Positions 40,402 to 54,369 are shown, counted from the first letter of the stretch. The stretch is 64,000 bases of DNA from Pelargonium cotyledonis (GCA_036897625.1 JAYMTA010000014.1:1-64000); one strand, 5' to 3'. Notes: a model not told the origin generated them from the sequence alone. Numbers and translations are program-made.

Positions 40402-40483
40402 CGGGACTGGCAGGACTTGAACCTGCAAAAGTATGAAAAAAGCTATCTGCTATACCATTTATATTCCTAATCTCTACGAGTCC
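40402..40483 (-). tRNA. Degenerate tRNA-Lys(TTT)-like sequence
   Basis: The T-arm is perfect: GCAGG-TTCAAGT-CCTGC on the minus strand. A 6-base acceptor remnant can form between GGACT at the 5' end and AGTCC beyond the T-arm. A D-loop-like AATGGTATAGC lies upstream. The anticodon arm keeps normal lengths (5-7-5 with a 4-base variable loop) and a loop of C followed by six T, which would carry TTT (Lys), but the stem sides GATAG/CATAC match at only the outer position. The element is 82 bases because the D region is long. It is one of the better relics by T-arm pairing; the identity is uncertain because a T-tract can mimic a Lys anticodon. Confidence 0.35.
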
Positions 40484-43400
40484 TTGTCAAAACCCTCTGC
40501 ACAGGGGATATATACAGTACACTTAAAGAGTTTCTGTTAACTAATCTACATACAAATTAATCAATAACAAGAATATATATATATATAAGATAAATTCTTT
40601 CACAAGGGTTGCAGTACTTCGAAGCTAAACCCCTGTTTATACTTTCTATAATGTGTTGTTTCCTTAGATTAAATGGGTTTTAGAACCTAGAGAACCCGCT
40701 TTAACTTGTAAACTTTATTCTATTCTAAGCGAGGCCCTTGTTCAAATCCAGCTATATAAGACACCTGAATTGTCTAAAAAAGGACCCGACTTATAGCTCT
40801 TAATTCTCAAAGTGCTTACTTTAAAGACTCCTTTATTGAGATCAACTCATATTTAAGATTAAAAACTAAGAACAATAGAACTGCTAAAGTAAAGGGGTCG
40901 CCGTGTGAATAATGGTCTTGGGAGTTGGTTATAAGAGTGATTCCAAAAGAAAAAGTAGAAGTTATGTTTAAAGGAGATTAATATCTTCTAAGAATTGGGC
41001 GGTACTCTTCATAATTTATAATTTAAAACGGAGCTCCCGGCAAATCCGCAAGAGTAATTAAACTGTGTTATCAGTTTTAGCTCTCTTAAAAAGCTGTTCT
41101 TTGTTCCTCAAGAATTTTTATATGTTTCCGGTATGTCTGGACTATGCTCTATCCTGAAAAAGTGCAGTAAAAACTTTGGGATTAAAAAGATACAGGACTC
41201 CCGTTACCCTTATAATGCACAAGAATGTCCTCAGAATTTGTATTTATGTACCCGACCGCTTATTTTAAAAAATGGGATTCCCTTTTTAGTACAGTTGACC
41301 CTAACTAAGGTTCGTAATAAGATCTAGGTTATATTAATGACATAAGAACTTTACTCTATATTTAAGTTTGAGGGGTTCTCTCCCAACTAATATAGTTTAC
41401 GTAAAATAATCCTGATGGAAGATTGGGGCAGAGCGATTCAAAGTTTAATGCCATAGGTCCGAATCCGGTTCCAGTCTTAAGAAAAGTACTCTTCAAATAG
41501 GGTTCGCGAGTATGTACAAGGTATTTTACAGACAGTAAAGTCTTTATTCTCACTTGAACTTAGTGTAGTTTTATTCGACCCCATAGCGGTGGCATAGCTA
41601 CTTGCTTAAAATAACTAACTTTTTCTATAAAACCAGCAACACGATACCTGGACATATGGACAATCTCTATTTCTAAGTTCTTATTTAGTACCTGCTCCTT
41701 TAGGAATACAAGGGCTCTCTTGCTAGGAGTCTTTTATAACCAGAGGAGCATTTTACCCATTCTGTTATGGAACCCCAAAAAGCCCTAAGAGTTCTAAAGC
41801 CCCTGGTTATACGTTTTCGCAATTCATTGCCAACTGTTCGACTAAAAAAGTATTGCAATTAAAAGGATCCTAGCTCCATATTCTATACTAATTGCTTTAG
41901 ATTATCAAACTAGCCCGCTAGAAAAACCGGTACAAAGAGCTTCTTACTTAATTAATAAGTTTTGTATGTACTTATACTATAGTAATTGATCTTATTAAGA
42001 CAATTTTAACAAAATCATGCATGTCCAATACCCTTTTTTATAATGTACAGCCTGTTCCAAATCGGGATAACAAAACATAAAATGAAACCCGCGCTTATTT
42101 ACACTCTATACGTTTATAAACCCTTCAAACACATTAAGTAGTGCCTGTTTATTATAGTTTTTAGCTGGATACCCTGAATGAAGCTACTTGACCCTATAAT
42201 TTCTACTTTACTGGCTTAGTGGTTTCTACACTATTAGAGAGTCTTAACTCTGCAACTATTCTAAAAAAAAAGGGAACTAAAGCTTTTTGTTTAATCTATA
42301 TAAAATCTGGAACCTAATTACTAGTAAAAAGTTAGCTACAACTAAAGGAGCTCTTGACTTGTTAAATATGGTGGGATCCTAAACATTATAACTATATTTG
42401 TAACTATTTATCGAGATATCTTAGGAAGTTTACTATTTTCTTTACTTTTTGTGTTGTGATAGACTAAATAGAAAGGTTTTCGTACGCTTGTACAGGAGAG
42501 CTCCAGTGCGCGTCCTTACTTTAAGGTTAGGGATAATTAATAAATGCTCCTATAGGGGTTTCTCTTTCAAAAAGCAATCCTGCTTCGAAAAGTTTGCAGG
42601 ACCCTCATAGATTAAAAAAGTCTTTGCCCAGTAGTAAGGAAAAGTCTACGAAGAGCACAGGGTATAAAAAAGTCAAGATTCTTTTTGTGGATTCTGGCGG
42701 CTTTTTAGCTGCTTGAATTTAATTTAGGTCTTTTGAAGATTCAAGAAAGTGATGCACAACTAATGTAGAATATACTCTTTTAAGTATATACGATATAAAC
42801 CTGAGAACCTGTCGGACTGATCTACGGGGCAATTTGATTAAAATTAAGAAGAAGCTAATAGCAGCTAAATAGGACTCAATTTGTATCCAAAAACGAGGAG
42901 TAATCTTTCTTTAGAATTCTGGTGTCTAAGTACCCAATTATATTCATTCTCTCTATTAGGGAGTTTCAACAAGAGCTTACTCTGTCTACAAGCCGCGGTA
43001 TATCCGGCTTACTTGTGTGTAAAAAGTACGAATCCTCAAGTTGTTTTGCAAGATTATAAATACATTTATCAAATATACTAAACTTTTACTACCTATAAAG
43101 GGATCCCTTTAAAAGGGGAACCGACGCCTCTACTAGGATTCGTATTGTGGTATAGGAGTTTTCACTCTTTTTTACAGGCTAAAGTTAGCCGCCTGTTATT
43201 ACTAGAATGCTCTGACCGAAGCTCCAACCTGGGAGAACAAGCATGGGGGTTAGAAGTAAAGAAAACTTGTCAAAGACTTTCTTGTAGGAAAAACCTAGGG
43301 AATCCTATAATTATCGCTCTGAGAAACAATAAAAAAGGTAGCTTACAATCTTAAAAAAAGGTATTCCTAACGGCCTCGCTTTTTACCTAAATGAATTGAG

Positions 43401-45935
43401 TATACAGAGTGTCGAGTAAAGGAGGACTTCTCTTTAACCGTTTTCCTCAATAACTCAGAGAGGTTCATGAAATCAGCATGCAAAGGTTCGGATTGAGTCA
43501 TTACTGGGTATTTTAAGGAAATAAGACCCTCTAATTCTGTCCTTTTGTTCCTCGAGGCTTACTCTCATAACCTGAAATATTTCTTAAATGATCAAATTAA
43601 ACTACGTTTTCACTCCTTCGTATGCTTTTTGATAAAGTAGCTGCTGTTATAGCTGTCAAATTCTTATAATTTTTGTTTTCTGCAGAGCTTGCAGAGGCAC
43701 CTCCTACCTCTAGACTAACTATCAAGTTGATTTTACTGTAAAGTTCTTTAAAAAAAAACCAAGGAGAAATCCGGGATAAACTCATACGGGTACCCCCTTG
43801 TACCCCCTTTTCCTTCTAGATGAGATTACCCTCCCCCCTTAGTATATACAAGACTACCCTAAGCAAGTGCATTGCTTTTGTAGAGATTTTTACTCAGGCA
43901 AAGGAAACTTACGGGTTTTCCTAATAAATATAGTCGGACTGCGAAACCCTGTGTTATATATATTTTTAGATACAAGTTACATTAAAGAGCGGTCTCTATA
44001 CCCAAAACGAGATTTACTGGACAATTCTATTTTAAAAGGGCTCCTCGTTCAAAGGTCTGGTCGGATACTAAAAGCTAGAAAGAGAGTATCGGTCGTTTAG
44101 ACTAACTACCTTTTTAAACTGCAAAAAAGGGAAATAAAGTAGGTTTTTGAGCCTTGGACTTGTTATATGTACAGTTTAGTCTTCTATCAACTTAGAATAT
44201 AAGAATGCTCATTAGAACCCCAGGCTATTTATGTAATAGCAAATTTCGTTCTAGCTCTAGCCGGTTAAGAAAATCTCCTATATTCTACAATGTGGATTCC
44301 CCCTTATTAAGCATCTCTCTTAGATAGTTTTTTTGTCATTAAGTAATTATTGACCGAGGGAACTCGCACACGATACAGATTGCTTGGAATAGAAATAGGT
44401 CCGCACGATACTCTTAACATATATTGAAACCCCTTTTTTCATAAAAAAGGATGGCTTTTAGACCCAGGATGAAGACAATCTAATTACTATCTAAAACCAG
44501 TAACCAATTAGGTAAATCTTATACTAAGAGTAAGCTTCGAGTTGTCCTAGGAAAAAGTAACTCAAAGCGCAAGTCCTTTCTGGAGAGTTTGGCCTGGGTC
44601 TTGCTAGTAAGTGGTGTGAGTTGATCCTAATATAAGAGGTAGAAAATAGAACAAGGCTTCTAATGCATTTTTAACACATTAATTAAGGAGTACACCTTTT
44701 TGGCTAAATTTTTCGATTCTTCCTAGTAATGCTCGCTCTTCATTATAGATTTCTCAATACAAGGTCTGTCCAAGGCCTCTTTCTTAGCGGATTACTAATC
44801 TTTATAATAATTGGGAGAGACTCCCTTTTACAAGTTTTACCAACCCAATTTCTTTGCCAAAACAGCGTTGTATATATCATATAAAGTGGGCACAGAGCAC
44901 AAAGTAGGGGCGCCTCTAATTGTACTGCTTAATATAAGTTCGAAATAAAGCATGCTTCTTGTTTATCATCTGACTTATTCCCCATTATATATTATGATTT
45001 AAAAAGTATAGATAAATGCACAAATACAACCAATACGAGAGGTTTTGTTTTAGCTTACGAGAAGACCTTACTACAAGTATTCCCTAAGGCTCTCTCAATG
45101 TATAAATAATAGAGATAGGTAAAGCCTGTCTCCTAAGTACTTTTTTTTTATTTCTAAAAAATAAGGCTGGCCTTAGCTAGTACGAAGTGTATAATTCCTC
45201 GAAGGGCTAAAAGGAGGGGTTGCGTACTTAAATAGTCAAAAGGAGTTTTGATAATAGGTGCTGCTACTTCTTTACTTAATTCCTTAACAGCTGCTTTCTT
45301 AATAATGAATCTCAGTATATACTTTCTAAGTATTTAGTAAAGAGGTTCCTCTCAGAACAAAACCTTGTGTTATGACCTAGAATAATTAATTCATTTTTAA
45401 TATAAGCTTCCCTATGAAATACCCCCCCTTCGAAAACTAGGCAATTTCTTGAATTAAGCTAGCTTGCAGAACTCTAAATAAAAGAGTACCAGCTCAAACT
45501 GTAGTACCACTTGAACTTTCTACCGAGGAGAGCCCTTTACAACTAGATAGATACTAACCGTCTCCAAAGAAGTGGTTGCCAACCTTTGTTCCTCTGTTTC
45601 AGTTTCATATAATCTTGTACGCAAAGTTATGGATTAAATCGTTTACATAGAAAAAGTAGCCCTTGTCTGGTTCTAAATATATTTAGTTTGCTACAACTTT
45701 AACTAGGAATTGCTTTTTAAACTTCTTAGCCCGGTTAAGCTCTCCAATAACTCAATTTTTTCGTAAAGGGAGCCTATCATATAGTTTTTTTTAAGAATAG
45801 CATTCTTTGATCTTCTTCTTTTAGTACCCTCTTGAAATTTAGTAATTGCCTAGATACACACACAGGATAGTTGCCAATCGTTTTTGAAGGGGGATCAGAG
45901 CTCAAATCACTTATAAATAAGTCCTCTTTCGAGTT
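40484..45935. other. Non-coding stretch, no gene seen
   Basis: Frames of 62-77 codons occur at 41133-41327, 42881-43081, 43145-43354 and 43867-44100 (plus) and at 41362-41553 and 43597-43785 (minus). None is recognisable, and several overlap in opposite strands as chance frames do. A plus-strand T-loop word GTTCAAATCC at about 40750 and a TCCGAATCC word at 41462 lack proper arms. A 10 bp tandem duplication at 43790-43809 is listed separately. Confidence 0.55.
43790..43809. repeat. Perfect 10 bp tandem duplication
   Basis: The unit GTACCCCCTT is present twice head to tail. It is C-rich and stands out from the A+T-rich background. Confidence 0.5.
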
Positions 45936-46008
45936 TAGCAACTGCAGAATTTGAACCTGCTGGTTCTACGTCTTAAATATAGCACACGCTTTGATTGGGC
46001 TTTGGACT
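45936..46008 (-). tRNA. Degenerate tRNA-like sequence, anticodon position TAA (Leu)
   Basis: The T-arm GCAGG-TTCAAAT-TCTGC forms five pairs (one G-T). At normal spacing the anticodon arm is CTATA-TTTAAGA-CGTAG, four of five pairs counting one G-T, with T33 and G37 in place and TAA (Leu, UUA codon) as anticodon. Position 73 would be A. These two arms together are the best-folded pair among the non-Tyr elements. No D-arm fits and the acceptor has at most three outer pairs. A Leu tRNA should have a long variable arm, and this one has five bases, so either the identity or the gene status is doubtful. A second minus-strand T-loop-like word (TTTGAAT) lies directly upstream near 46014-46020. Confidence 0.35.
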
Positions 46009-46303
46009 CTAGCGATTCAAACCTACAAGCTTCCAGCTGATAAAGGCTTGCTTTTTTCCATAAAAGTTTGAACCCTACCCGGGATATGCCTTTGATGCTT
46101 GGGTGCTCTAACAAAATGATTTTGAGACCTAGCTTTGCCCAGCAAGAGGGCTCTCCCTTGAGTCATTGATATTTGAAATCTTTATTGTTGTATCTTTTTA
46201 TAAAATGAGTAGAGAGTGTTTACTAAAGAAAGGGAATTCAAAATAGAAGAATCAAAGATATTTTCGATAGAATCTAGTATGTGTTTTTATACTGAATGAA
46301 TCC
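46009..46303. other. Short non-coding stretch with a partial T-arm
   Basis: At 46012-46026 the minus strand has GTAGG-TTTGAAT, a T-arm 5' strand and a loop one transition away from TTCGAAT, with poor closure. There is a possible ATC triplet upstream but no pairing anticodon stem. It could be the 3' part of another tRNA relic lying in tandem with the Leu-type one. Confidence 0.25.
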
Positions 46304-46377
46304 AGTAATTGAGAACCTTTGGTAGAGCCACAAAGGTATAAGTAGGAATGTCACGGGTTCGAACCCTGTCGGTATAG
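46304..46377 (+). tRNA. Degenerate tRNA-like sequence (Pro-type 3' half)
   Basis: The T-arm ACGGG-TTCGAAC-CCTGT has five pairs (one G-T) and is preceded by AATGTC, giving AATGTCACGGGTTCGAAC, very like the 3' half of plastid/mitochondrial trnP. A D-arm TTTGGTAGAGC lies at the right distance upstream. The anticodon arm between them does not pair, and the best register gives ATA, not the TGG of Pro, so identity rests only on the 3' half. The acceptor partner TATACCG is missing. D-arm and T-arm at correct spacing make a real tRNA origin likely. Confidence 0.4.
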
Positions 46378-47396
46378 GGAATTTGTCTAACATTTCGTTT
46401 TCGGTAGTCTCGTTAAGAATTTCAGGACCTTCGAAGTGCCAACTCCATTAAGTTGATTTATCATACGCTATTTGATTCAACACAAAACAGAGTTGCGTCT
46501 TATGAGAACTTTGTGTCTTTTTGCTATACTTCCCTTGTGATCTTTCTATTGGCCAATATTTTTGTCTAGAAACAAGAGTATAAATCACTGAATATAAACC
46601 CATCCTAATCCCAAGAACGGGTCCCTATTAGAGCTATAGCTAACACCAAACTATAATGGGTATGACATAAACCACATTTACTATAACTAAAGGAACTCAA
46701 ACTAGGTCTGTCTTAAAAGAGATATAGTAACCAGGATAAAGAAAAGGATATAGTATAGTAATAACAAATTTCCTTATACTTATATAAATATAAATGCAAT
46801 TTCTCTAAGTAATTTCTACCCATATATGAATATGAAAGATAACCTGTCATCTTATAATTAATTGACTTTTAACCCAATCCTCATTTGAGTTCTCAGCCTT
46901 ATGATTACCTACACAAAGCTAAAAAGAGTAAAAGCCATTAGTAAATATTTGCACTTAAGTATCTGAGATCTTAGTAATAAACTTACTTAAATTAAGCACA
47001 GATTCTAGTTATAGCTTTTAACTCAAGGTCCTGAAGTAAGGTACAAATTCTAAAAGGAACCAATAGAAAGAATAACTCCTTCGTATCCTTTTTCTGTTAT
47101 TAATAGATTTTTTTAGGGCTTTTTTATGATGCGTCTCTTACAATAACCCGAGAGTACATATTACAAAAAAGTTGCTAATTCGAGTTAATTTGTTAGCTAA
47201 GTTTGTTTAAAAAGTAAAGCGAGCTCTTTAGCAAATCGATGAGAGTGGAGAGGCGCTTATAAACCCGTTATGAGTTGCTCTTATTCTAGGACTTCTCCAT
47301 TTATAATATAAAGGGGGAACTGTTTGCACTTGTTGTAACGTTTTGCTATACTTGTATAAATTTATAACCTTTTTACTGTTATTGGTAAAAAGTAGC
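46378..47396. other. Non-coding stretch, no gene seen
   Basis: No frame of 60 codons, no repeat and no tRNA signature found. Confidence 0.6.
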
Positions 47397-47469
47397 TTTC
47401 GCGGATACGAATTGAACTTACGAGCTTCTTGTTAAGACATCTCTGTTCTACCAAAGATTATTTATAAAT
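47397..47469 (-). tRNA. Degenerate tRNA-Lys(CTT)-like sequence
   Basis: On the minus strand G18-G19-T-A21 and GAAC (positions 22-25) are canonical (TTTGGTAGAAC). The loop GTCTTAA has T33, anticodon CTT and A37-A38, and the T-arm GTAAG-TTCAATT-CGTAT pairs at four of five (one G-T). All spacings equal those of a normal tRNA, and position 73 is A. Yet the anticodon stem GAGAT/CAAGA does not pair at any position, the D-stem pairs at only two, and the nearest acceptor partner (GCGG for CCGC) is about ten bases too far upstream. The loops look like a tRNA and the stems do not. It has no gene neighbours. Confidence 0.4.
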
Positions 47470-50400
47470 GAGTTTCCGCATCCTGTATAGAATACCGTAA
47501 CCAGAATAATTCCAGTGTCAAAGTCACTTTACTCCTTTAAGGAGCTCCGCTCACTCTTATATATAAAAGCCAAGAAAAAAGAGTTTCAGATAGCTTATCA
47601 ATTATATGTACATGAAAGGGAGATTCCAGCGAACTTGTGCGACTCTTTTTTATCTTATATAACATGACTATTTACGAATTACGAACTCTCAACTCTTATT
47701 TGAACGCTTTATGTGAAAATCTTACTATATTAAATTGAGGTTCCTGCTTGGACCCATTGCATTGAGGAAAACTCGCTTAATGTATTGAAGTAGGTTACCA
47801 TTTCTTTTATAAATATTCCACGAATTCATTCCTCGGAAATAGGGATCTCTGCAGGAAATACAAGCACATACTAGCATCTAAAAAAAGAAGTATAAGACTA
47901 AGCAGCAACCCTATTACTACCAGCGAACTCAACTAAGTTTTTAACAAAAGCTAGCTCTTGTTAAAAAGGAACTAGTTGATTTAATTACTTATTTCGATAT
48001 TCTTATTATTCCTGTCCTTTAGAAGGGTTATACTATTTCAATTTAAAACAATGTTAAAAGTAAGACTCAAGAAAATCTTTCAATCGCTCAGAAATTCATT
48101 GCCTATTAAGTTTATAACTTGCCAGTATAGGTAAAGTCAATTATTAATGTGCCTCAGTTTGACCAATCTCAGTAATACTTATTAGTTTTATACAAGTGTT
48201 ATACTTTGCTGGATGATAAAAGTAAAAATTCTTGCTCATGTGAACTGAAACTCTGTAAATTACTGAGTAGATCCGGAGAAATTGAAATTAAGGAGGCTTT
48301 TGATTTTGGGTAGAAATTCGTTTAAAACTTTTTGCATGTTGTGCTTTTTAGCTCGTAACTGTATATAAGGTAAAAAGAAAGGTCAGGGTAAGTCAAGAAT
48401 TAAGAATAGAGAAAATTGTCCTAGATGTATACAGGTGATTACTACTACCCAGTTTTCTAAGGCTTTTTCTGTCTGTAGGGTTAACTGCTTGCCAAGGAAT
48501 TAAGCCTTTATACCTCCGTGACTTATATAAATGTTTATGAATTACGACTATAAAGAGGAGTATCGCATTTTATTTAGGAGTTCCTTCTAATTTCACTGAA
48601 AGCGGACATATAGGAGCAGGATACTACTATCATAAATCTAATCCACAACTCGTAGGTAGAGTTTTAAAGGATCCGACAGAAACAAGATCTTGATCAATAA
48701 CTTTTTATTTACGGGCTTTCTAATAACTGTTAACAAACGAGTACTCTTGATATTCCTCCTTGTTACAGAAAAACTAAGACAATTCAAAAGCTAAGAGAAG
48801 GCTCATATCTCTGATTTGATTTTACTACCAAGTAGAGTACCTCTCATACCCAAAACTAAGGAGTTTAGTTAGTTAATGCAAGAGATTATAAAAAGTGGTT
48901 CGAACATCCTACCTCGGGGTGAGGTAATTTGCAGCTGTTTATTAGCAAACGGTTAGAGTTATCTATCATTCATGACTTTCAGCAGCTCGGGGAGAGCGGG
49001 CTTTAATAAAAGTATATACCCTCTACTTTATCCAGAGTAAAAAAAGCTTCCGGCGAGTAAGACTTTCTATTTTGCAAGATCCACCTTGCGTGAAGCCATA
49101 AAATCTAAGACTTTCTAATCTAAGTTTTAAAGTAAGCCAAGCTCTACGACCGAAGGGGAAAAAGACCTAGACAATAAGAAACTACTGACTCTCCTCACTA
49201 TGAAATATAAGTCAAGCAAGCTGCACTATACGGAGGGGAACCTGTAATTTAAATTAGTTGTCAGTACTTCATTTGCCTGGGGTGGGGAGTCCCTATTAAT
49301 GTTCGGCTCGTTATAAATTACAAGAAAAGGGAGGTAGCTTGGCTAAAGGTGAGATTATTAGTTAAATACTTTTCATAATTCTGTATCCTCGTATATTAAG
49401 CGTGCACTTAGTAATAAAAACACACATTCAAGCCTATTAAGTCGGACGTAAAACCAAAATTGGAAACCTACTTTTATCATTCACTAACTCAGCTCTTTTT
49501 TCTTTATAGGCTTACTCGATATAGTAAATTTGGTCCATTGGTAGACTACATCAATCTGAGAGTCTTTGTTTTTTTATAACATTTGTGTCTTTTATAATGC
49601 TAATATTTTTGTTTTAGTTAGATCCACGGATAGGAATTCCTTAACTTAATATTACGAGTATGAATCCGGTTTAGAAAATCCAGGGATACCGACACTTACC
49701 TAGAGGTCTTAGGAAATTAAGGACTCTGCGCCTCCTCTCGAGATCCCTAATAGGATTTTGAACCTACAGCAACCCCTTAGCGATTCCTACGAGGAAAGCC
49801 CCCATTTATTAATTAGATAGGTATTACTATTTATTTTATAGTTACTTAGTTTAAAACTTTGACTATAAGTGTAAGTGACTTCAAAAAGGCCCCTTATAGG
49901 TTCGCGCTTCTAAAGAGAGGAATGACCTCGTATAAAAGAATCCAAGATTCTAAAATCACTTAAAAAAACTATTAGCACTCTGGGCCCACCTTACTTGTTA
50001 GAACAAGGAACTCCGGAGCCTGAATACGGCAGGTTAACGCCGGGTGCTCCCTAAGCTCTTGTATAAGTGTTCAGCCCTTAAGATTAAACCGGAAGAGGTA
50101 TAACTTCTAGTATTCTGATAACAATTAACTTACTATTTTTTAGGTAACTAATAATAGACCTTAATCCTGAAGAAAACCTGTCCTTAACTGTACTTAGCAA
50201 TTAAAGGTGGGACTCACTAAAAAGTCGTTGGCTAAGTGTGGTAAAGCCAAGTTTTGGATCCTATAGGAAATTTTCTGGTTTCAGTAGATTGTACAGGGTT
50301 ATCTTAAACTTGTCCGATAAAGCCTTTTTTAGAATATTAGAATGCCTATTGGTTCTTATGGGGCTTACAGTAGAGTAGAGAGGAGTTCTACTAAGTAATT

Positions 50401-53400
50401 AAGGAATATTACTCATTGTCTTACTTGTTGCTGGTATATAAAGAACTGGTAAGCCTTATAATATAGTCCCCGGCTATTGTTCCCAACTTAAGGGTACTGA
50501 AGAAAGGATAATGTAGGAAGTATATTATATATAACAGGAATCTCTTATAACTAACATCAATAACAAGAAAACGAAGCTTTCCTTTAGTTCTATATTTATT
50601 TTGATTCATCAAACTGTTGGAGAGCATATTCTTGTTTCAAAGCGCAGCATGTACACGAGGCATTCTTAATTCAATCTAGGGAACACCTTTTTTATTTTCA
50701 AAGAAATACTAGCATGAAAGTATACCAAACTCAACTTTTTCTAAAAGAGACTGGAACCTCTTGGTAAAAATTGGAATCTCGATTGTCTTATTAAAATATT
50801 CCAAGCACAGTAAACAAGAAACAACTAAAACTTAAAGGAGTTCTTTTAGTATTAGTATCTAACTTCCGAACTACCATTCGGTATCATTAAAAATTATAGG
50901 TATTCAAAGCCCCAAATATTCCTAATGTGAGCCTTTTTCAACAAGTCCAGCTACAGTGTAAAGCTCAACTCTACCCACTTTTTAAAGTCTTAATAACTAT
51001 AACTAACAATTTTAATACAATTCTACAACAGCTTTTTCTCAAACCCATAAGCTGAATAGTACTTTCATATATCTTACAATCTTCTCGTTTATGAAGCTCC
51101 TACGTTGAACCCCGAAAGTCTTGGATAAGCCGCAAGTGAATTTCGGACTCCTGTGAATATGATGAAGATAGAGTGTTTTTCGTAAATAATAAAAGGGAGA
51201 GGTTGCCTCCATTTTAAGATAATTAGAGAAGATAAATAACTTATAGAAACATATGTCAAGCAAATTAAATGGACTAAATTCTTTTATTCGGAGTCAAAAA
51301 AGAGTCTATTACTAAAGGAAGCAGCCCCCCTATTTATTAGTGTGATAAATGCAAAGGAAATGTAAGCGTTCTTTACAATTAAAGGTTCTGTACTAACAGA
51401 CATCTGATTACGGATTCGATCTTCTTTATGCCGAGCGCTTGTTAGGATAGAATACAACACTGAGAATATCTAGTATTTCGAAAAAGGCAGCATGTCTCAG
51501 ATACCCGCAAAGCTTAGGAAACTCCTAGGTTGCAACGAAAGAGAGGCTGGATCCATTCTTGATATAGGGGCTCTCGCGGTAAGTCTAGCTTTGGAGTACA
51601 TGCGTATCCATATCATGTAGAAAGTGCCTATTCTATGACTTCCTTGTTCCAAGTCTTTAAGCCTATATAGTTAGGTTACCGGTAATAATACATAAAAATA
51701 TAAGAAGTATCAGAGCAGCTCCCCGGGGGAAAACAACAATAGTAATGTAAAAACCCGTCACTTGTAGTTTATGCTGTATGGCTTTGATACTCTTTAAAAG
51801 CAAAACTCTTTTTTAGTTCTAGGTTGGGTAGATAAAAGGGACTCTGGATTGCCTACTCGTTAGGAGTGGCTGCATATTGTAAAAAGAAAGGAGCCTCGAA
51901 GCATTCTCATAGATAGAACTTATAGCTTTTTTTACTGATCGTGATTCGAAAAAAACTTAATTTAAATTGGAGGGGCAAATTAGAAGATTAAGAAGATAAA
52001 AGCGGGGATTCGGGGTAGCTTGAATGCAACAAAAAGTATGTAGACGCGTAAAAGCTCACTCTAAATCAAAATTAACTTATATTATTAGGAATTCTTGTTA
52101 TAAAACATAAAAAACTACTGCTTATCGAGGAACATTCTAATAGCTGCATCAAACACAAGAAAATCCCGTACTTTTTGAAATGCTTTACCTTCACGACTAA
52201 AAAAGGCTAATATTTGCTTGATAACTTGATAGTAGAATTCTTGTACAAACTCTGATGCGAGAGATCTCACTGAGTCTCTTTTATTAGGAGTACACCGGAT
52301 ACACATGATATTTAATCCCGCAATACGAGGAGTCCAAGAAGGATATAGCTTTGAGCGACCCCTTTTCTATGTAATGCCAGAAGCTTGGATATATAGTATA
52401 AGTATAATAAAAGGTACTTTTTTCTACTTAGGAGCTCGTATCACGAAAATCTACTTAAGTTTCTTCTTGTACTATGCTATAGTTTTGTGAACAGTAAAAA
52501 ACTCTTTTTAACCGGATTTGCTAACTACTAGACGTTCTCTTACTAAATACTAAAAACTTGTTGACGTGGGTTTCTTACGCCGATTGTAGTGGAATCCATT
52601 TATGGAGAGGACCCTATTTCGTTAAACAGCATCACAGTCTTGTTAACTCAATTTGGAATTGAAACGTAGAAGTACGAGAATCCTCTATTAAACTTTCCAC
52701 GATGAATGAAAGGAAATTTAGAAATTCTTAGTCTCTGGCTTTTTTCATAAATAAAGGGACAACCTTCAATAAAAATAAGAGTAAACCCAAGATTAAGTTT
52801 TCTACTTTTAAGTTAAAGGGATAGCTATAATACTACTGGGAAATGCTTGGCAGTGTTGCTACATCCCGTGTTTATTGGGGATTCTAATGGTAGGAGGAAT
52901 CCGAGTTACAGAGGAGCACCCTAAATTAGAATTTACTCAATATTATTTCAAAGTGCAATTCCTAACAAATAAGGTTTTTAATTTGTGTGTTTTAATAGCT
53001 TGCTCTAGACTCTTCAAGTGCTTTCTAGTGAGATCTTTTTTCTGGAAGCCCTGGTTTTTAGAACTAGAGTTTATTAAAATTGCTTTGATGTAGAAATCTT
53101 GTGTATTGTAATAAAAGCTCCTTTAATCCCTTTTTAAACCTTTTCATATATCAAAAAAGTGCTTTAACCAATAATATTGCACAATCATAGAGACTTATTT
53201 AATACAAGGGTAATAGAGGAAAGCTACTTTTTCTTAAAAATAAACCAATGAAACTAAAGTCCTCGCGTTTAATAGGAAATGGAGTCTAGAGATTACCCTT
53301 GTTACAGAAAACTAAGAGAAAAGGAGTTTCTAAGAAAAGCCAAACGTAGTATCATGAAAAAGAAAAGAATAAAAATACCTTGGACAGCCTCAAAAATTTC

Positions 53401-54369
53401 TGGTTATAAAAGGGTCTTACTTTATATACAGAAAGGGGCCTTAGCTTCAATTCCCAGTAGTAAAGGTGAGTACAGTTAGAAAGAAATGCTTTTTGTATAG
53501 ATTAAGTTAAAAAAGTGATATTGACATGCCGTTACGGAAACGATTACTCTTTTTTCGGTATAGTCCTTTTTCGTTCATTCGTTAGATCGAATCTTATAAT
53601 TTTGTCAAGCTTATAAATTAGATAGAGTCCTTTATTTAGGATTAGTAAGAGTGAATCCATTTTCTACGGATTATCCGTGTATTTAGAATTACACTTGTGA
53701 AACTAGGAGAAGTTCCGGTAAGGGGTGTGCTATTAGTTTGAGTCTAAGCTTTAATTTGAGTATGGTTCCTATACTCTTGTAACCAATGATATCTAATAAT
53801 TTTTAGTGAAAACAAAATAGTGATTAAATAGAATACGCCTGAACTGGGATTCCTTTAGAATAGAAGTTTTTGATGGAACTTCAGTTATTGAGTCCCCTCT
53901 TTATTTAAATTGCTTCTTTTTTATTATTAAATCCTTGTTTGACTGTCTTTTATGAAAAAGAACAAGTACCCATGACACTTATATGATTAGCAACTAATGA
54001 GTAGTTAAAAGCATACCCGTTTTCGTTAACCCTTGGTAGTTTACACCTAGGATACCGAGGATCCTGGGAAATATGAGATTAATAATTTAAGATTTCTAGT
54101 TTTATTACGTAGGAGGTATTGCATTTTAAAAGAGCCACGCAGAACTCTTACTTGACTAGAGGGAGTTGTGGGTTTGGTACTTTATAGTTAGATTATTCTA
54201 TACAAGGCAAGGAGTACACTAAAATACGGTAAGGTAAATCCTTTCAAGAAGCTAAAGAATAAGTAAGCTACTATGGATTCACTAAGTATTAAGTCTCCTT
54301 TTAGTTAGTATAGCAAGGGGAAAAGAAGGTTAGGACATAAAGAGTTATTTTATAACAGGTATCTCTTTG
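47470..54369. other. Non-coding stretch, no gene seen
   Basis: Frames run from 61 to 74 codons (50421-50627, 51039-51263 and 52115-52306 minus; 52305-52490, 52875-53093 and 53279-53479 plus). The last is Lys/Arg-rich but matches no family I know. A D-loop-like ATTGGTAGAC near 49538 (plus) and minus-strand T-loop words near 48900 and 49750 have no correctly spaced partners. Confidence 0.55.

Noticed and set aside
53279-53479. Lys/Arg-rich 66-codon frame as a possible ribosomal protein.
   Set aside because: No motif recognised and length within chance.
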